This document shows, piece after piece, positions 18,581-27,296 of a DNA stretch of 64,000 bases. The stretch lies in assembly GCF_012034935.1 (NCBI RefSeq), contig NZ_JAATEN010000001.1, positions 372,001-436,000 on the forward strand. The letters are read 5' to 3'. Position numbers and translations under genes: made by a program. The stretch comes from Streptomyces zingiberis (lineage in GTDB: Bacteria > Actinomycetota > Actinomycetes > Streptomycetales > Streptomycetaceae). The notes beneath the pieces are model-generated. The model was not told the origin of the DNA. It ran no database searches and was given only the letters and a program-made list of their open reading frames with translations. How positions within the stretch are numbered: position 1 is the first letter of the stretch; each line of letters starts with the position of its first letter.

Positions 18581-19252
18581 ATGCCCTCCGATCCCGCGCA
18601 CGCCGGTGTGCCCGGCCGCCGTCCGCCCGCGGCCGACCGCGTCTACGACCACGTCAAACAGGCCGTTCTCGACCGCCGCTACGAGGGCGGGACGCTGCTC
18701 ACCGAGGGGCAGCTCGCCGAGGACGTCGGCGTCTCGCGCACCCCCGTCCGGGAGGCGCTGCTGCGGCTGGAGGCCGAGGGGCTGCTGCGGCTGTACCCGA
18801 AGAAGGGCGCGCTGGTGCTTCCCGTGTCCGCGCAGGAGATCCGCGACGTCGTCGAGACCCGGCTGCTGGTCGAGGAGTACGCCGTCCGCCGGGTGCACCC
18901 CGTGACCCCGCAGCTGGTCACCCGGCTGGAGGAGCTGCTGGAGGAGCAGCGCCGCCACGCCGCCGCGGGGGACCTTCCCGCCTTCTCCGTCAGCGACCGC
19001 TGCTTCCACGCCGAGATCGTGCGCGCCGCGGGCAACCGCATCCTGGAACGCCTCTACGACCAGTTGCGCGACCGCCAACTGCGGATGGGCGTCGCCGTGA
19101 TGCACGCCCACCCGGACCGCATCGCCAAGAACCTCACCGAGCACACCGCGATCCTCGCCGCCCTGACCTCCGGCGACCCGGGCGCCGCCGCCGAGGTCGT
19201 GCGCCGCCACATCGACCGGGTGCGCCTGCTGACCGGGGGAGGTTCCCGGTGA
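18581..19252 (+). CDS. GntR-family regulator (FCD domain)
   Basis: 223 residues. The winged helix is N-terminal (VYDHVKQAVLDRRYEGG, LAEDVGVSRTPVREALLRLEAEGLL) and is followed by an all-helical FCD ligand domain with the metal-binding His pattern (SDRCFHAEIVRAAGN, HTAILAALTSGD, RRHIDRV), placing it in the FadR/VanR branch. ATG 18581 is not preceded by a Shine-Dalgarno, but TATGCT at 18569-18574 lies 6 nt upstream, typical of a leaderless transcript. Its stop overlaps the GTG of an MFS transporter, so the regulator and transporter form one operon, probably controlled by the transported carboxylate (inference). Confidence 0.9.
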   Translation: MPSDPAHAGVPGRRPPAADRVYDHVKQAVLDRRYEGGTLLTEGQLAEDVGVSRTPVREALLRLEAEGLLRLYPKKGALVLPVSAQEIRDVVETRLLVEEYAVRRVHPVTPQLVTRLEELLEEQRRHAAAGDLPAFSVSDRCFHAEIVRAAGNRILERLYDQLRDRQLRMGVAVMHAHPDRIAKNLTEHTAILAALTSGDPGAAAEVVRRHIDRVRLLTGGGSR

Positions 19253-20571
19253 ACGGTGCCACTGCCACGGGGGAACGGCAGTTCGCCGAGCCCCCGGGCG
19301 GCTCCCGCGCGGTGTTCGTCTGGGGTGCCGGCGTGCTGGTCTACTTCGTCGCCGTCTCCTACCGCACCAGCCTCGGCGTGGCCGGGCTGGACGCGGCCGA
19401 CCGCTTCCAGGTGACCGCCTCCGCGCTCTCCACCTTCACCATCCTCCAGCTCCTGGTCTACGCGGGGATGCAGATACCGGTGGGGCTGCTGGTGGACCGG
19501 CTGGGCACCAAGCGGGTGCTGATCATGGGCATCGCGCTCTTCACCACCGGCCAGTTCGGCTTCGGCCTCGCCGACTCCTACCCGCTGGCCCTCGCCTCCC
19601 GCGCGCTGCTCGGCTGCGGTGACGCCATGACCTTCATCAGCGTCCTGCGGCTCGGCTCCCGCTGGTTCCCCGCCCGCCGGGGCCCGATGATCGCGCAGGT
19701 TGCGGCGCTGATCGGGATGTCCGGCAACCTCGTCTCCACGCTGGCGCTCACCCGGCTGCTGGACCGCTTCGGCTGGACCCCGGCGTTCGCGGGCAGCGCC
19801 GCCGCCGGGCTGGTCGTGCTCGTGCTGGTGCTCGCCCTGCTCAAGGACGGCCCCGGGAGCGACGGCGCCCCCGCCCGCCGGGACCGCTCCGCCGGGGCCG
19901 GCCGCTTCGGCGTCGGCCGGCAGATCGCCGACGCCTGGCGCGAACCCGGCACCCGCCTCGGGATGTGGACGCACTTCACCACCCAGTTCCCCGGCATGGT
20001 CTTCCTGCTGCTGTGGGGGATTCCGTTCCTGGTCGAGTCGGAGGGCGTCACCCCGGCCCGCGCCGGTGAGCTGCTGACCCTGCTGGTGCTCGCCAACATG
20101 GCCACCGGCCTGGTCTACGGCCAGCTGATCGCCCGCCGCCACGGCGCGCGCACGGTCCTGGCGCTGGGCACGATCGGCGCCACCGCCGCCGCCTGGGCCG
20201 CCGTCCTCGCCTGGCCGGGCCCGGCGCCGTCCTGGCTGCTCGTCACCTTCTGCCTGGTGCTCGGGCTCTGCGGCCCGGCGTCGATGATCGGCTTCGACTA
20301 CGCCCGCCCGGCCAACCCGCCGGAGCGGCTCGGCACCGCCTCCGGCATCGTCAACATGGGTGGTTTCACCGCCTCGATGACGACGCTGCTGGCGATCGGG
20401 GTGCTGCTCGACGCCACCGGCGACAACTACCGGATCGCCTTCGCCTCCGTCTTCGTGCTCCAGGCGCTCGGCGTCGGCCAGATGCTGCGGCTGCGCGGCC
20501 GGGCGGTGCGGCGCGAACGTGAACGGGTCGTCGCCGCCACCCGGGTGGAGTCCGTCCGCGTCCCGGCCTGA
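19249..20571 (+). CDS. MFS transporter
   Basis: 440-residue major facilitator with about twelve hydrophobic segments. The N-terminal half starts AVFVWGAGVLVYFVAVSYRT and has the A-motif-like loop GLLVDRLGTKRVL. A loop rich in charged residues (DGPGSDGAPARRDRS) separates the halves. The GTG start overlaps the GntR stop (GTGA) and has GGGGAGG upstream. Co-expression with an FCD-type GntR suggests uptake of a small carboxylate or a related metabolite, but the substrate cannot be read from sequence. Confidence 0.88.
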   Translation: MNGATATGERQFAEPPGGSRAVFVWGAGVLVYFVAVSYRTSLGVAGLDAADRFQVTASALSTFTILQLLVYAGMQIPVGLLVDRLGTKRVLIMGIALFTTGQFGFGLADSYPLALASRALLGCGDAMTFISVLRLGSRWFPARRGPMIAQVAALIGMSGNLVSTLALTRLLDRFGWTPAFAGSAAAGLVVLVLVLALLKDGPGSDGAPARRDRSAGAGRFGVGRQIADAWREPGTRLGMWTHFTTQFPGMVFLLLWGIPFLVESEGVTPARAGELLTLLVLANMATGLVYGQLIARRHGARTVLALGTIGATAAAWAAVLAWPGPAPSWLLVTFCLVLGLCGPASMIGFDYARPANPPERLGTASGIVNMGGFTASMTTLLAIGVLLDATGDNYRIAFASVFVLQALGVGQMLRLRGRAVRRERERVVAATRVESVRVPA

Positions 20572-20663
20572 CCCCCGGCCCTGGGCCGCGCACGGGCGCG
20601 GGCCCGCACACGGTCCAGGGCCACGGGGGCACCGGGACTCCGCCGTCCGGCGGCTACGGGATC

Positions 20664-20750
20664 GTGACGGTCACGGCGGTCACGGCAGCCACGGCGGTCA
20701 GGGCAGCCACAGCAGGCATGGCAGTCGTCACGGCGGTCACGGCGTCACGG
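20664..20750. repeat. GTCACGGCG-type tandem repeat
   Basis: About nine imperfect 9-bp units (GGTCACGGC, AGCCACGGC, GGTCAGGGC and similar) fill the gap between the convergent MFS and isomerase genes and run into the last codons of the latter, which end RGFAVTP. Confidence 0.75.
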
Positions 20751-21564
20751 CGAAGCCGCGCAGGATCGCGTCCGCGAGCGCCTGGTCGCCCTCCACCTTC
20801 ACCCGGTCCTCCACCGCCGCCGGCCGGACCCGTCCGCAGGCCAGCAGCACATACGTCTCCCAGTCCAGGACGAAGGTCACCGCCGGGCCCAGCGACGGGC
20901 TGCCGCTCACCGTGCCGCGCCCGTCGGCGTCCACCCGCACCGTGCGCATGAACTCCACCGGCCCGTGCACGTCCACCACCACGGCCGTGTGCGGCGGCGC
21001 GCCCGCGCCTTCCGTCACCACCCCGGGGAGCGCCTCGATCAGCACGTCCCGCGCGACCATCGCCCCCGGCGAGTCCAGGTTGCCGGGGGAGCGCAGCGCC
21101 CGCCGCAGGTCCTGCTCGTGCACCCACACGTCGAACGCGCGCAGCCGCAGGCACTCCTCCAGCGACACCTCCGCGCCGCCCAGCGGACCGCGCACCCGGG
21201 CGTCCGGCTGCCGCGTCTCGTTCCGCAGCTGCCGGGAGCGGCGGATGAGCGTGTACTCCAGCTCGGAGGTCATCTCCGGGGCCGTGTGGCAGCGCCGCAC
21301 GTCGACCTGGACCTCCATGTAGCGGGTCAGCTCGTTCCGGACGTGGTAGAGGTCGCGCGGCAGGGAGTGGATCGGCCGAGGGTCGCCCAGCATCTCGCAC
21401 TCCAGGCCGATCACGTGGGAGACGACATCCCGCACGGACCAGCCGGGGCAGGCCGTGGCACGGTTCCACTCACCCTCGACGAGCGGCGTCACCAGCTCGG
21501 ATATCGCCTCGATCGCATGCGACCAGGCGTCGATGTAGGTCTGAAGGCTTGGGTGGACGGTCAC
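20737..21564 (-). CDS. Maleylpyruvate isomerase family (mycothiol-dependent) protein
   Basis: 275 residues of the TIGR03083/MDMPI type. The N-terminal DinB-like helical bundle contains EWNRATACPGWSVRDVVSHVIGLE, with the conserved His. The central segment LRAFDVWVHEQDLRRALRSPG supplies the second metal-binding His region, and the C-terminal SCP2-like beta domain ends in ALADAILRGFAVTP. Family members use mycothiol and a metal; the actual substrate here is unknown. GTG 21564 with GAGGGG upstream is preferred to the longer ATG 21618, which adds only a basic extension. Confidence 0.82.
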   Translation of the reverse strand: MTVHPSLQTYIDAWSHAIEAISELVTPLVEGEWNRATACPGWSVRDVVSHVIGLECEMLGDPRPIHSLPRDLYHVRNELTRYMEVQVDVRRCHTAPEMTSELEYTLIRRSRQLRNETRQPDARVRGPLGGAEVSLEECLRLRAFDVWVHEQDLRRALRSPGNLDSPGAMVARDVLIEALPGVVTEGAGAPPHTAVVVDVHGPVEFMRTVRVDADGRGTVSGSPSLGPAVTFVLDWETYVLLACGRVRPAAVEDRVKVEGDQALADAILRGFAVTP

Positions 21565-21714
21565 GTGACCCCTCGGCGGTTTTCGTACGCGGGCTGGGAG
21601 CTTGAGCCACCGGCTCACGCAGTTAAGTTACGCTGCGCTTGGGCACACCGGCAGTGCTTTCGTAGGACGATCGTAGGCCCCGGACGCGGGCCGTAGCCCC
21701 GGAGTGGTGGTACC

Positions 21715-22509
21715 GTGCGCGCCTCCCTGTTGCAGATCTCCGTCAATCCCGGCGAAACGGTGGAAGAGCGCCGCGAGCGCGTCGCCGCCCTGGTCCGCGA
21801 GCAGTCCGCCGCCGACCTCGTCGTCCTCCCCGAACTCTGGCCCACCGGCGCCTTCGCCTACGACCTCTTCGAGGAGTACGCGGAGCCGCGGAACGGCCCC
21901 ACCTTCACCGCCCTCTCCGCGGCGGCCGCCGGCGCCTCCGTCTGGCTGCACGGGGGCTCCGTGGTCGAACGCCTCCCCGACGGCACCCTCTACAACACCT
22001 CGCTGGTGATCGGCCCGGACGGCGAACTCCGCGCCGCCTACCGCAAGATCCACCGCTTCGGCTTCGACCGGGGCGAGGCCGCCATGATGGGCGGCGGCGA
22101 GGCCGTCGTCACCGTCCGCCTCCCGGAGACCACCGCCGGCCTGGCCACCTGCTACGACCTGCGCTTCCCCGAGCAGTTCCGGCAGCTCACCGACGCCGGC
22201 GCCGAGGTGTTCGTCCTCCCCGCCGGCTGGCCCGCCCGCCGCCGCGAACACTGGACGCTGCTCTCCCGCGCCCGCGCCGTCGAGAACCAGGCGTACGTCC
22301 TCGCCTGCTGCACCGCCGGCACCCACGGCGGCGTCGAACAGGCGGGCCACAGCCAGATCGTGGACCCGTGGGGCGAGGTGCTCGCCGAGGCCGGCGAGGG
22401 CGAGGAGATCATCACCGCCGACCTCGACCTGGCCCGCGTCGCCAAGACCCGCGCCGACTTCCCCGTCCTCCGCGACCGGGTCCTCGGCGTCCCGGGCCGC
22501 GTCGGCTGA
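21715..22509 (+). CDS. Carbon-nitrogen hydrolase (nitrilase superfamily)
   Basis: 264-residue amidohydrolase with the complete nitrilase triad: Glu in VVLPELW, Lys in AYRKIHRFGF and Cys in GLATCYDLRFPE. A further conserved Glu lies in SRARAVENQAYVL. The length and lack of extra domains fit the small omega-amidase/YafV-like branch, which hydrolyses 2-oxoglutaramate or related amides, but the exact substrate is inference. The GTG start has GGAG about 10 nt upstream. It is divergent from the isomerase-family gene, sharing a 150-bp promoter region. Confidence 0.88.
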   Translation: MRASLLQISVNPGETVEERRERVAALVREQSAADLVVLPELWPTGAFAYDLFEEYAEPRNGPTFTALSAAAAGASVWLHGGSVVERLPDGTLYNTSLVIGPDGELRAAYRKIHRFGFDRGEAAMMGGGEAVVTVRLPETTAGLATCYDLRFPEQFRQLTDAGAEVFVLPAGWPARRREHWTLLSRARAVENQAYVLACCTAGTHGGVEQAGHSQIVDPWGEVLAEAGEGEEIITADLDLARVAKTRADFPVLRDRVLGVPGRVG

Positions 22510-22878
22510 ACTCCCCTCCCGGGCGGACCGGCAACTCGACATCACGCCCCGATCACCCGTTACGGGTGACCAACTGCCGTCGTACTGCCGGCGCATGACG
22601 GCCCGGCGTACCTTCGGAGCATGGCTACCGAGCATCTGGGCGACCGCCTCGGCCGGTTACGGCGTCTCGCCGGCCTGGATGCGCCACCACGCCTTGGCGG
22701 TGGCCGTCGTCCGCGACCTGTGGAACGGCTCCGCCCGGCCACCGGGCCTCCGCAACCTCGCGGAGTTCATGGGTGTCATTGATCAGCGCGGAAAATTGAG
22801 CGTGGATGATGCGAACACACTTGTGGGAACGGTGTTTTCGGGCTGGGTGAACCTCTTCCGAACGGTGGGCCAGGGCCT
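22510..22878. other. Intergenic region with a 7-bp palindrome, no confident gene
   Basis: TCACCCG-TTA-CGGGTGA (22553-22569) is a perfect inverted repeat just after the nitrilase gene and could be a weak terminator or an operator. The part at 22770-22850 is less GC-rich (TCATTGATCAGCGCGGAAAATT). Short frames here, for example from ATG 22622, show no family pattern and are not called. Confidence 0.4.
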
Positions 22879-23790
22879 CTACCCGGTCCCTCTCCCCGCC
22901 TCGCCCGCGTCCGTGTCCAGCAGTTCCCGGGCCGCCGCCACGAACGCCGCGCGGGACTCCGCCAGCTGGTCCACGGCGCTCGCGTGTTCGGCGCCGAGCC
23001 GGAGCGCCCCGTCCCACGTCGGGTCGGTGAGCAGCGCCCGCTTCTGCCGCGCCGTGAACAGTCCGCAGGCGTCCAGGGCCGCCGCCGCCCGGTCGTGCGC
23101 GGCGTCGAAGGCCGCCCGGTCGGCGCGGCCCGCGTCGTGGTGGAAGGCCGCCTCGCGGAGCTGGGTCAGTGCCCGGTGCGCGGCGAGGGCGAGCGCCGGG
23201 GGCGAGGCGGGGTCCGCCCGCTCGGCCGGGGCCCCGTCGGTCGCCTCGCCCAGCAGCCGCAGGGCGGCGGCCCGGGGCGCCAGGCGCCGCGCGTGGTCCC
23301 CGGCGGTGAGGCAGTGCCGCTGCGCGGTGAGCGCCAGGCCGGCGATCCGGCCCGGCCCCTCCAGCTCCACCACGGCGTGCGCGGCCTTCACCGCGCGGGC
23401 GGCCTCGCCCGGCGCGTCCGGGCCGCCCCCGGCCGCGGCACCCGGCCCGCCGTCCCCCGAGGCCGGCCCCGCGCCCGTCCCGGCTCCGTCGTCGAGCAGT
23501 TCCGGACGGGACACCAGCTCCTCGAACCGGTCGAGCGCGGTGACGAACCCGGCGTAGGCGTCCCGCCGCCGCTCCCGCCGCCACTGCTCGTGAACGGCGC
23601 GCTGGGCGGCGTGCGCCTGGTCGAGGGCGGCCCGGTAGGTGGTGTCGGCCTGCGCCAGCGCCGCGTCGGCCTGGGCCAGCGCGCCCCGCAACTGCGCCCG
23701 CGCGGCGGCGAAGGTGCCGATCGCACCGATCGCGACCCCCACCAGGGTGCACACCGCCCCGACGACCGTGGCCGTGCTGTCAGGTTCCAT
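22879..23790 (-). CDS. Hypothetical membrane-anchored coiled-coil protein
   Basis: 303 residues, no named family recognised. A hydrophobic segment at the extreme N-terminus (ATVVGAVCTLVGVAIGAIGTF) should anchor it. The next helix (ARAQLRGALAQADAALAQAD, RAVHEQWRRERRRDAYAGFV) is strongly coiled-coil, and the rest is Ala/Leu-rich helical. The segment EQWRRERRRDAYAGFV resembles helical proteins frequent in Streptomyces with a predicted structural role. There is no clear ribosome site; CATGAT lies 8 nt before the ATG. It is convergent with the nitrilase gene. Confidence 0.7.
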   Translation of the reverse strand: MEPDSTATVVGAVCTLVGVAIGAIGTFAAARAQLRGALAQADAALAQADTTYRAALDQAHAAQRAVHEQWRRERRRDAYAGFVTALDRFEELVSRPELLDDGAGTGAGPASGDGGPGAAAGGGPDAPGEAARAVKAAHAVVELEGPGRIAGLALTAQRHCLTAGDHARRLAPRAAALRLLGEATDGAPAERADPASPPALALAAHRALTQLREAAFHHDAGRADRAAFDAAHDRAAAALDACGLFTARQKRALLTDPTWDGALRLGAEHASAVDQLAESRAAFVAAARELLDTDAGEAGRGTG

Positions 23791-23900
23791 GGCCGACCAT
23801 CATGGCGGACCCGCCCGTCGTCCGCGGTGGCAGGTGCCGACCCCGATCGCCTTGGTCAGCAGGCCGTATGCGGGTGACGCGGACGGACGGACGTGGCGGG

Positions 23901-24302
23901 TCAGGCGCCGAGGCCCAGGACGCGGACCGTCCGGTCCTTCCAGCGCTCGGGCTCGGTGGTGGCGACGACCGCGCCGTCGGGGCGTTCGGGCGTGGGCCGC
24001 GCCGCGTGCTCGGTGTGCGGGATCGCCCAGCCCTCGTCGTGCGCGACGGCGAGGGAGGCCGGGAGGTCCAGTTCCAGCACGGTGAGCCCGGGCAGTGCCG
24101 CCAGGTGCTCGGCCGTGCCGGGCCGGGTGCGGTCGGCTTCCACCAGCGCGCACGCCGGGGCGTAGAGGAACCAGCCCGCCTCGGTGTGCGCCCGGTGAAT
24201 CAAGCGGGAGACGAGGACGTTGCCCTGCCCGGCGGCGACCATGGCCGTGTCGTCCAGCACGATGTGCAGCGGGCGGGGGAACTCGGTGTGCGGACCACTC
24301 AT
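23901..24302 (-). CDS. Putative PIN-like toxin of a VapBC-type pair
   Basis: 133 residues. The order of acidic residues fits a PIN RNase: Asp pair in HIVLDDTAMVA near the N-terminus, Glu in APACALVEADR, and Asp in RPDGAVVATTEPERW near the C-terminus. The ATG overlaps the stop of the upstream ribbon-helix-helix gene (ATGA), the classic antitoxin-then-toxin layout. By family analogy it would cleave RNA when its partner is degraded. Identity to named VapC groups is weak, so PIN assignment is moderately confident. Confidence 0.65.
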   Translation of the reverse strand: MSGPHTEFPRPLHIVLDDTAMVAAGQGNVLVSRLIHRAHTEAGWFLYAPACALVEADRTRPGTAEHLAALPGLTVLELDLPASLAVAHDEGWAIPHTEHAARPTPERPDGAVVATTEPERWKDRTVRVLGLGA

Positions 24303-24556
24303 CGAACGGACGCCTCGCCCAGCCGCCGGTCCAACTCCGCGTCCAGCGAGTGTTTCTCGCTGTCGGAGGGGTCGTAACCGTTCCACTCCCGCAGGGCGGT
24401 GCGCGCCTTCTCCGCCCGCTCGGCGCGCTCGGCCGGTGTCAGTATCGACTCGGCGAGCCGGGCGAGATAGCCGCGCAGGGACAGCCCTTCGGCGGCGGCG
24501 ACCTCGGCGAGCCGGTCACGTGCCTCGGCGGGGATACGGACATTGGCGTCGGCCAC
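24299..24556 (-). CDS. Ribbon-helix-helix antitoxin-like protein
   Basis: 85 residues. The N-terminus ADANVRIPAEARDRLAEVAA followed by GLSLRGYLARLAE matches an Arc/CopG-type ribbon-helix-helix: a beta strand, then two helices that would bind the operon's own promoter. The C-terminal tail (KARTALREWNGYDPSDSEKH) is the likely toxin-binding part. The GTG start has GAGGGAG upstream. It is coupled to the PIN-like gene by a 4-nt overlap. Confidence 0.72.
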   Translation of the reverse strand: MADANVRIPAEARDRLAEVAAAEGLSLRGYLARLAESILTPAERAERAEKARTALREWNGYDPSDSEKHSLDAELDRRLGEASVR

Positions 24557-24674
24557 GGTGGGACTCCCTCCACTCACCCGCCCAGCATACGGGTACGCAC
24601 CCGTACCCCTCGCCGACGGGCAGGCACGCACCGGCGCCGCCGAGGGCTCCCGCCGGGCGTGGCACCCTGGGGGC

Positions 24675-26699
24675 ATGAGCAAGCGTGCCCGGGTACGAGC
24701 CCCTGAGCTGCAAGGACGTGCGTGGATCAACACGGGCGGTGAGGAGCTGGACCTCGCCGCCCTCCGCGGTCGCATCGTGGTTCTCGACTTCTGGACCTTC
24801 TGCTGCGTGAACTGTCTCCACGTCCTCGACGAGCTGCGGGAGCTGGAGGTGAAGCACCGGGACACGCTCGTCGTCATCGGAGTGCACTCCCCGAAGTTCG
24901 CACACGAGACGGAGCACCGGGCCGTCGTGGACGCCGTCGAGCGCTACGAGGTGCGCCACCCCGTGCTGGACGACCCCGAGCTGGCCACCTGGCAGCAGTA
25001 CGCCGTGCGGGCCTGGCCCACGCTGGTCGTGATCGACCCGGAGGGTTACGTCGTCGCCCAGCACGCCGGGGAGGGCCATGTGCACGCCATCGAGCGGCTG
25101 GTCACGGAGCTGGAGGCGGAGCACGCCGCCAAGGGCACGCTCCGCCGCGGCGAGGGCCCGTACGTGGCGCCCGAGCCCGTCCCCACCGACCTGCGCTTCC
25201 CCGGCAAGGCCCTGCGGCTGCCCGGTGGCACCTTCCTCGTCTCGGACTCCACCCGGCACGCCCTGGTGGAGCTGGCGGCCGACGGCGAGACGGTGCTCCG
25301 CCGCATCGGCAGCGGCGAGCGCGGCGCGGCCGACGGCGGGCCGGACGAGGCCCGGTTCAGCGAGCCGCAAGGGCTGGCCCTGCTGCCCGACGGCCGGGTG
25401 GCGGTGGCCGACACCGCGGGCCACGCGCTGCGCGCCGTGGACCTGGCCACCGGCCGGGTGACCACGCTGGCCGGGACCGGGCGCCAGTGGCGGCAGGGCT
25501 CCCCGGCCGCCGGGCCGGCCCTTGCCACCGACCTCTCCTCGCCGTGGGACGTGGCCTGGTTCGCGGACCGGCTGTGGATCGCCATGGCCGGCGTCCACCA
25601 GCTGTGGACGTACACCCCGCCGGCGGGCGCGGGCACGGCGGGCGCGGGCCCGGCGGGCGGTGAGGACGCCGCCGGGGACGAGGCCGGCGGCGACGAGGCC
25701 GCCGGGGGCACCGTCGCCGCCGTCGCCGGGACGACCAACGAGGGGCTGGTCGACGGGCCCGCCGCGCAGGCGTGGTTCGCCCAGCCCTCGGGGCTCGCCG
25801 CCACCGGGGACCGGCTGTGGCTCGCCGACTCCGAGACCAGCGCGCTGCGCTGGGTGGAGCGGGCCGCTCCCGGCCCGGCCGGACCGGACGCCGGCGGAAC
25901 GGGAGACGGAGCGGGAACGGGAGACGGAACGGGAGCGGGAACGGGAGACGACGGAGGAACCGGGGCGGGGAACGAGGCGGGACACGCGGAGGAGTTCGTC
26001 GTCCGCACCGCCGTCGGCACCGGCCTCTTCGACTTCGGGCACCGCGACGGCCCCGCCGGCCAGGCGCTGTTCCAGCACCCGCTGGGCGTCACCGCGCTGC
26101 CCGACGGCTCGGTCGCCGTCAGCGACACCTACAACCACGCGCTGCGCCGCTTCGACCCGGCGGCCGGCGAGAACGGCGAGGTCAGCACGCTCGCCACCGA
26201 TCTGCGGGAGCCCTCGGACGCCGTGCTCGACGGTGACGAGATCGTCGTCGTGGAGTCCGCCCGGCACCGGCTGACCCGGCTGCGCCTCCCGGAGGAGGCG
26301 GTCCGCGTGGAAGCGGTGGCGCACCGGACCCGGCGCGAGCCCACCGCGATCGGCGCGGGGCGGCTCCGGCTGGACGTGGTCTTCCAGGCGCCCCCGGGCC
26401 AGAAGCTGGACGAGCGTTACGGACCGGCGACCCGGCTGGTGGTCAGCTCCACCCCGGAGGGGCTGCTGGCGGCGGGCGCGGGCGCGGACACCGGCCTCAC
26501 CCGTGACCTGGTCCTGGCCGAGGGGGTGACGGAGGGCGTGCTGCACGTCTCCGCCATGGCCGCCTCCTGCGACGACGACCCGGGGCAGCCGTATCCGGCC
26601 TGCCATGTGCACCAGCAGGACTGGGGGGTGCCGGTGACGGTCACCGAGGGCGGCGCGGACCGGCTGCCGCTGGTCCTGGCGGGGCTCGACACCCCGTAG
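24675..26699 (+). CDS. Thioredoxin-like protein with NHL repeats
   Basis: 674 residues, matching the NHL-repeat-containing thioredoxin family (NHLRC2-like). The thioredoxin/TlpA-like domain is N-terminal (LDFWTFCCVNCLHVL; Cys44 and Cys47 form a CVNC pair preceded by Cys43), with the cis-Pro region VRAWPTLVVIDPEG. An NHL beta-propeller follows, with units such as FLVSDSTRHALVEL, GLALLPDGRVAVADTAGHAL and GVTALPDGSVAVSDTYNHAL. A C-terminal DsbC-like beta domain ends it (CDDDPGQPYPACHVHQQDW). A low-complexity GTGDG insert of about 30 residues (about 408-440) interrupts the propeller. There is no signal peptide, so it is cytosolic. Function in the cell is unknown. Confidence 0.88.
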   Translation: MSKRARVRAPELQGRAWINTGGEELDLAALRGRIVVLDFWTFCCVNCLHVLDELRELEVKHRDTLVVIGVHSPKFAHETEHRAVVDAVERYEVRHPVLDDPELATWQQYAVRAWPTLVVIDPEGYVVAQHAGEGHVHAIERLVTELEAEHAAKGTLRRGEGPYVAPEPVPTDLRFPGKALRLPGGTFLVSDSTRHALVELAADGETVLRRIGSGERGAADGGPDEARFSEPQGLALLPDGRVAVADTAGHALRAVDLATGRVTTLAGTGRQWRQGSPAAGPALATDLSSPWDVAWFADRLWIAMAGVHQLWTYTPPAGAGTAGAGPAGGEDAAGDEAGGDEAAGGTVAAVAGTTNEGLVDGPAAQAWFAQPSGLAATGDRLWLADSETSALRWVERAAPGPAGPDAGGTGDGAGTGDGTGAGTGDDGGTGAGNEAGHAEEFVVRTAVGTGLFDFGHRDGPAGQALFQHPLGVTALPDGSVAVSDTYNHALRRFDPAAGENGEVSTLATDLREPSDAVLDGDEIVVVESARHRLTRLRLPEEAVRVEAVAHRTRREPTAIGAGRLRLDVVFQAPPGQKLDERYGPATRLVVSSTPEGLLAAGAGADTGLTRDLVLAEGVTEGVLHVSAMAASCDDDPGQPYPACHVHQQDWGVPVTVTEGGADRLPLVLAGLDTP

Positions 26700-26820
26700 C
26701 GGCCGGCGGCCGGCGGCCGGCGGCTGCCGGCTACGGAACGCCGGTCCGCCCGGGGCCACGGAAGACGGTCGGCCCCGGCGCGGCAAGGCGCCGAGGCGCG
26801 CCGGGGCGGGCTCCGCGACA

Positions 26821-26867
26821 GAACGGCGTCCGCGGCCCCCCGGTGCGCGGGGGTGCGGACGCCGTTC
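26821..26867. terminator. 13-bp hairpin between convergent genes
   Basis: GAACGGCGTCCGC (26821-26833) pairs perfectly with GCGGACGCCGTTC (26855-26867), and inner C5/G5 runs extend the stem. It separates the NHL-protein gene from the DUF6458 gene. Confidence 0.8.
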
Positions 26868-26918
26868 CCGGATCAGGTGCCGTTCCGGAGCCGGAGCGCT
26901 GTACGGAAGGGCCGGGCG

Positions 26919-27149
26919 TCACCGGTAGTAGCGGGGGTCGTCGACCTCCATCACCGGAGCCGCGCCCGGGTGCAGCGCCTGTACCCGGCGCCGCCGCAGA
27001 ACGCTCGCGTACACGGCGAGTCCGATGAGGCCGACCACCATCATGATGATGCCGACCAGGTCGACGTTGACTCCCGCGAGGTCCCAGTCCACTGCGAAGG
27101 TGAGGATGCCACCCACCGCGATCAGACCGATGCATCCGCCGATACCCAT
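26919..27149 (-). CDS. DUF6458 small membrane protein
   Basis: 76 residues with two hydrophobic helices (GGCIGLIAVGGILTFAVDW and VDLVGIIMMVVGLIGLAVYAS) separated by a short polar turn. A basic segment RRRRVQ and a soluble tail ending DDPRYYR follow. This is the complete DUF6458 pattern of actinobacterial inner-membrane proteins; role unknown. ATG 27149 was chosen because GAGGAGG precedes it. Confidence 0.85.
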   Translation of the reverse strand: MGIGGCIGLIAVGGILTFAVDWDLAGVNVDLVGIIMMVVGLIGLAVYASVLRRRRVQALHPGAAPVMEVDDPRYYR

Positions 27150-27296
27150 GGGGTCCGCCTCCTCGTTGGCCGTCCAGGCGTGATACGTAACCTTCGGCCT
27201 TCGGCTACCCGGGCCCCGGGGCTCCATGCGCGGGCCGGGAGCCGCCGGTGACGGGAGCGGGCCGGGGCACGGTCACACCCGTCCCCGGCGCCCCCG

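Noticed and set aside
22595..22878. Small plus-strand gene from ATG 22595 or 22622
   Set aside because: One frame runs far into the opposing gene, the other is a 53-residue Arg/Pro-rich peptide; neither has family features.
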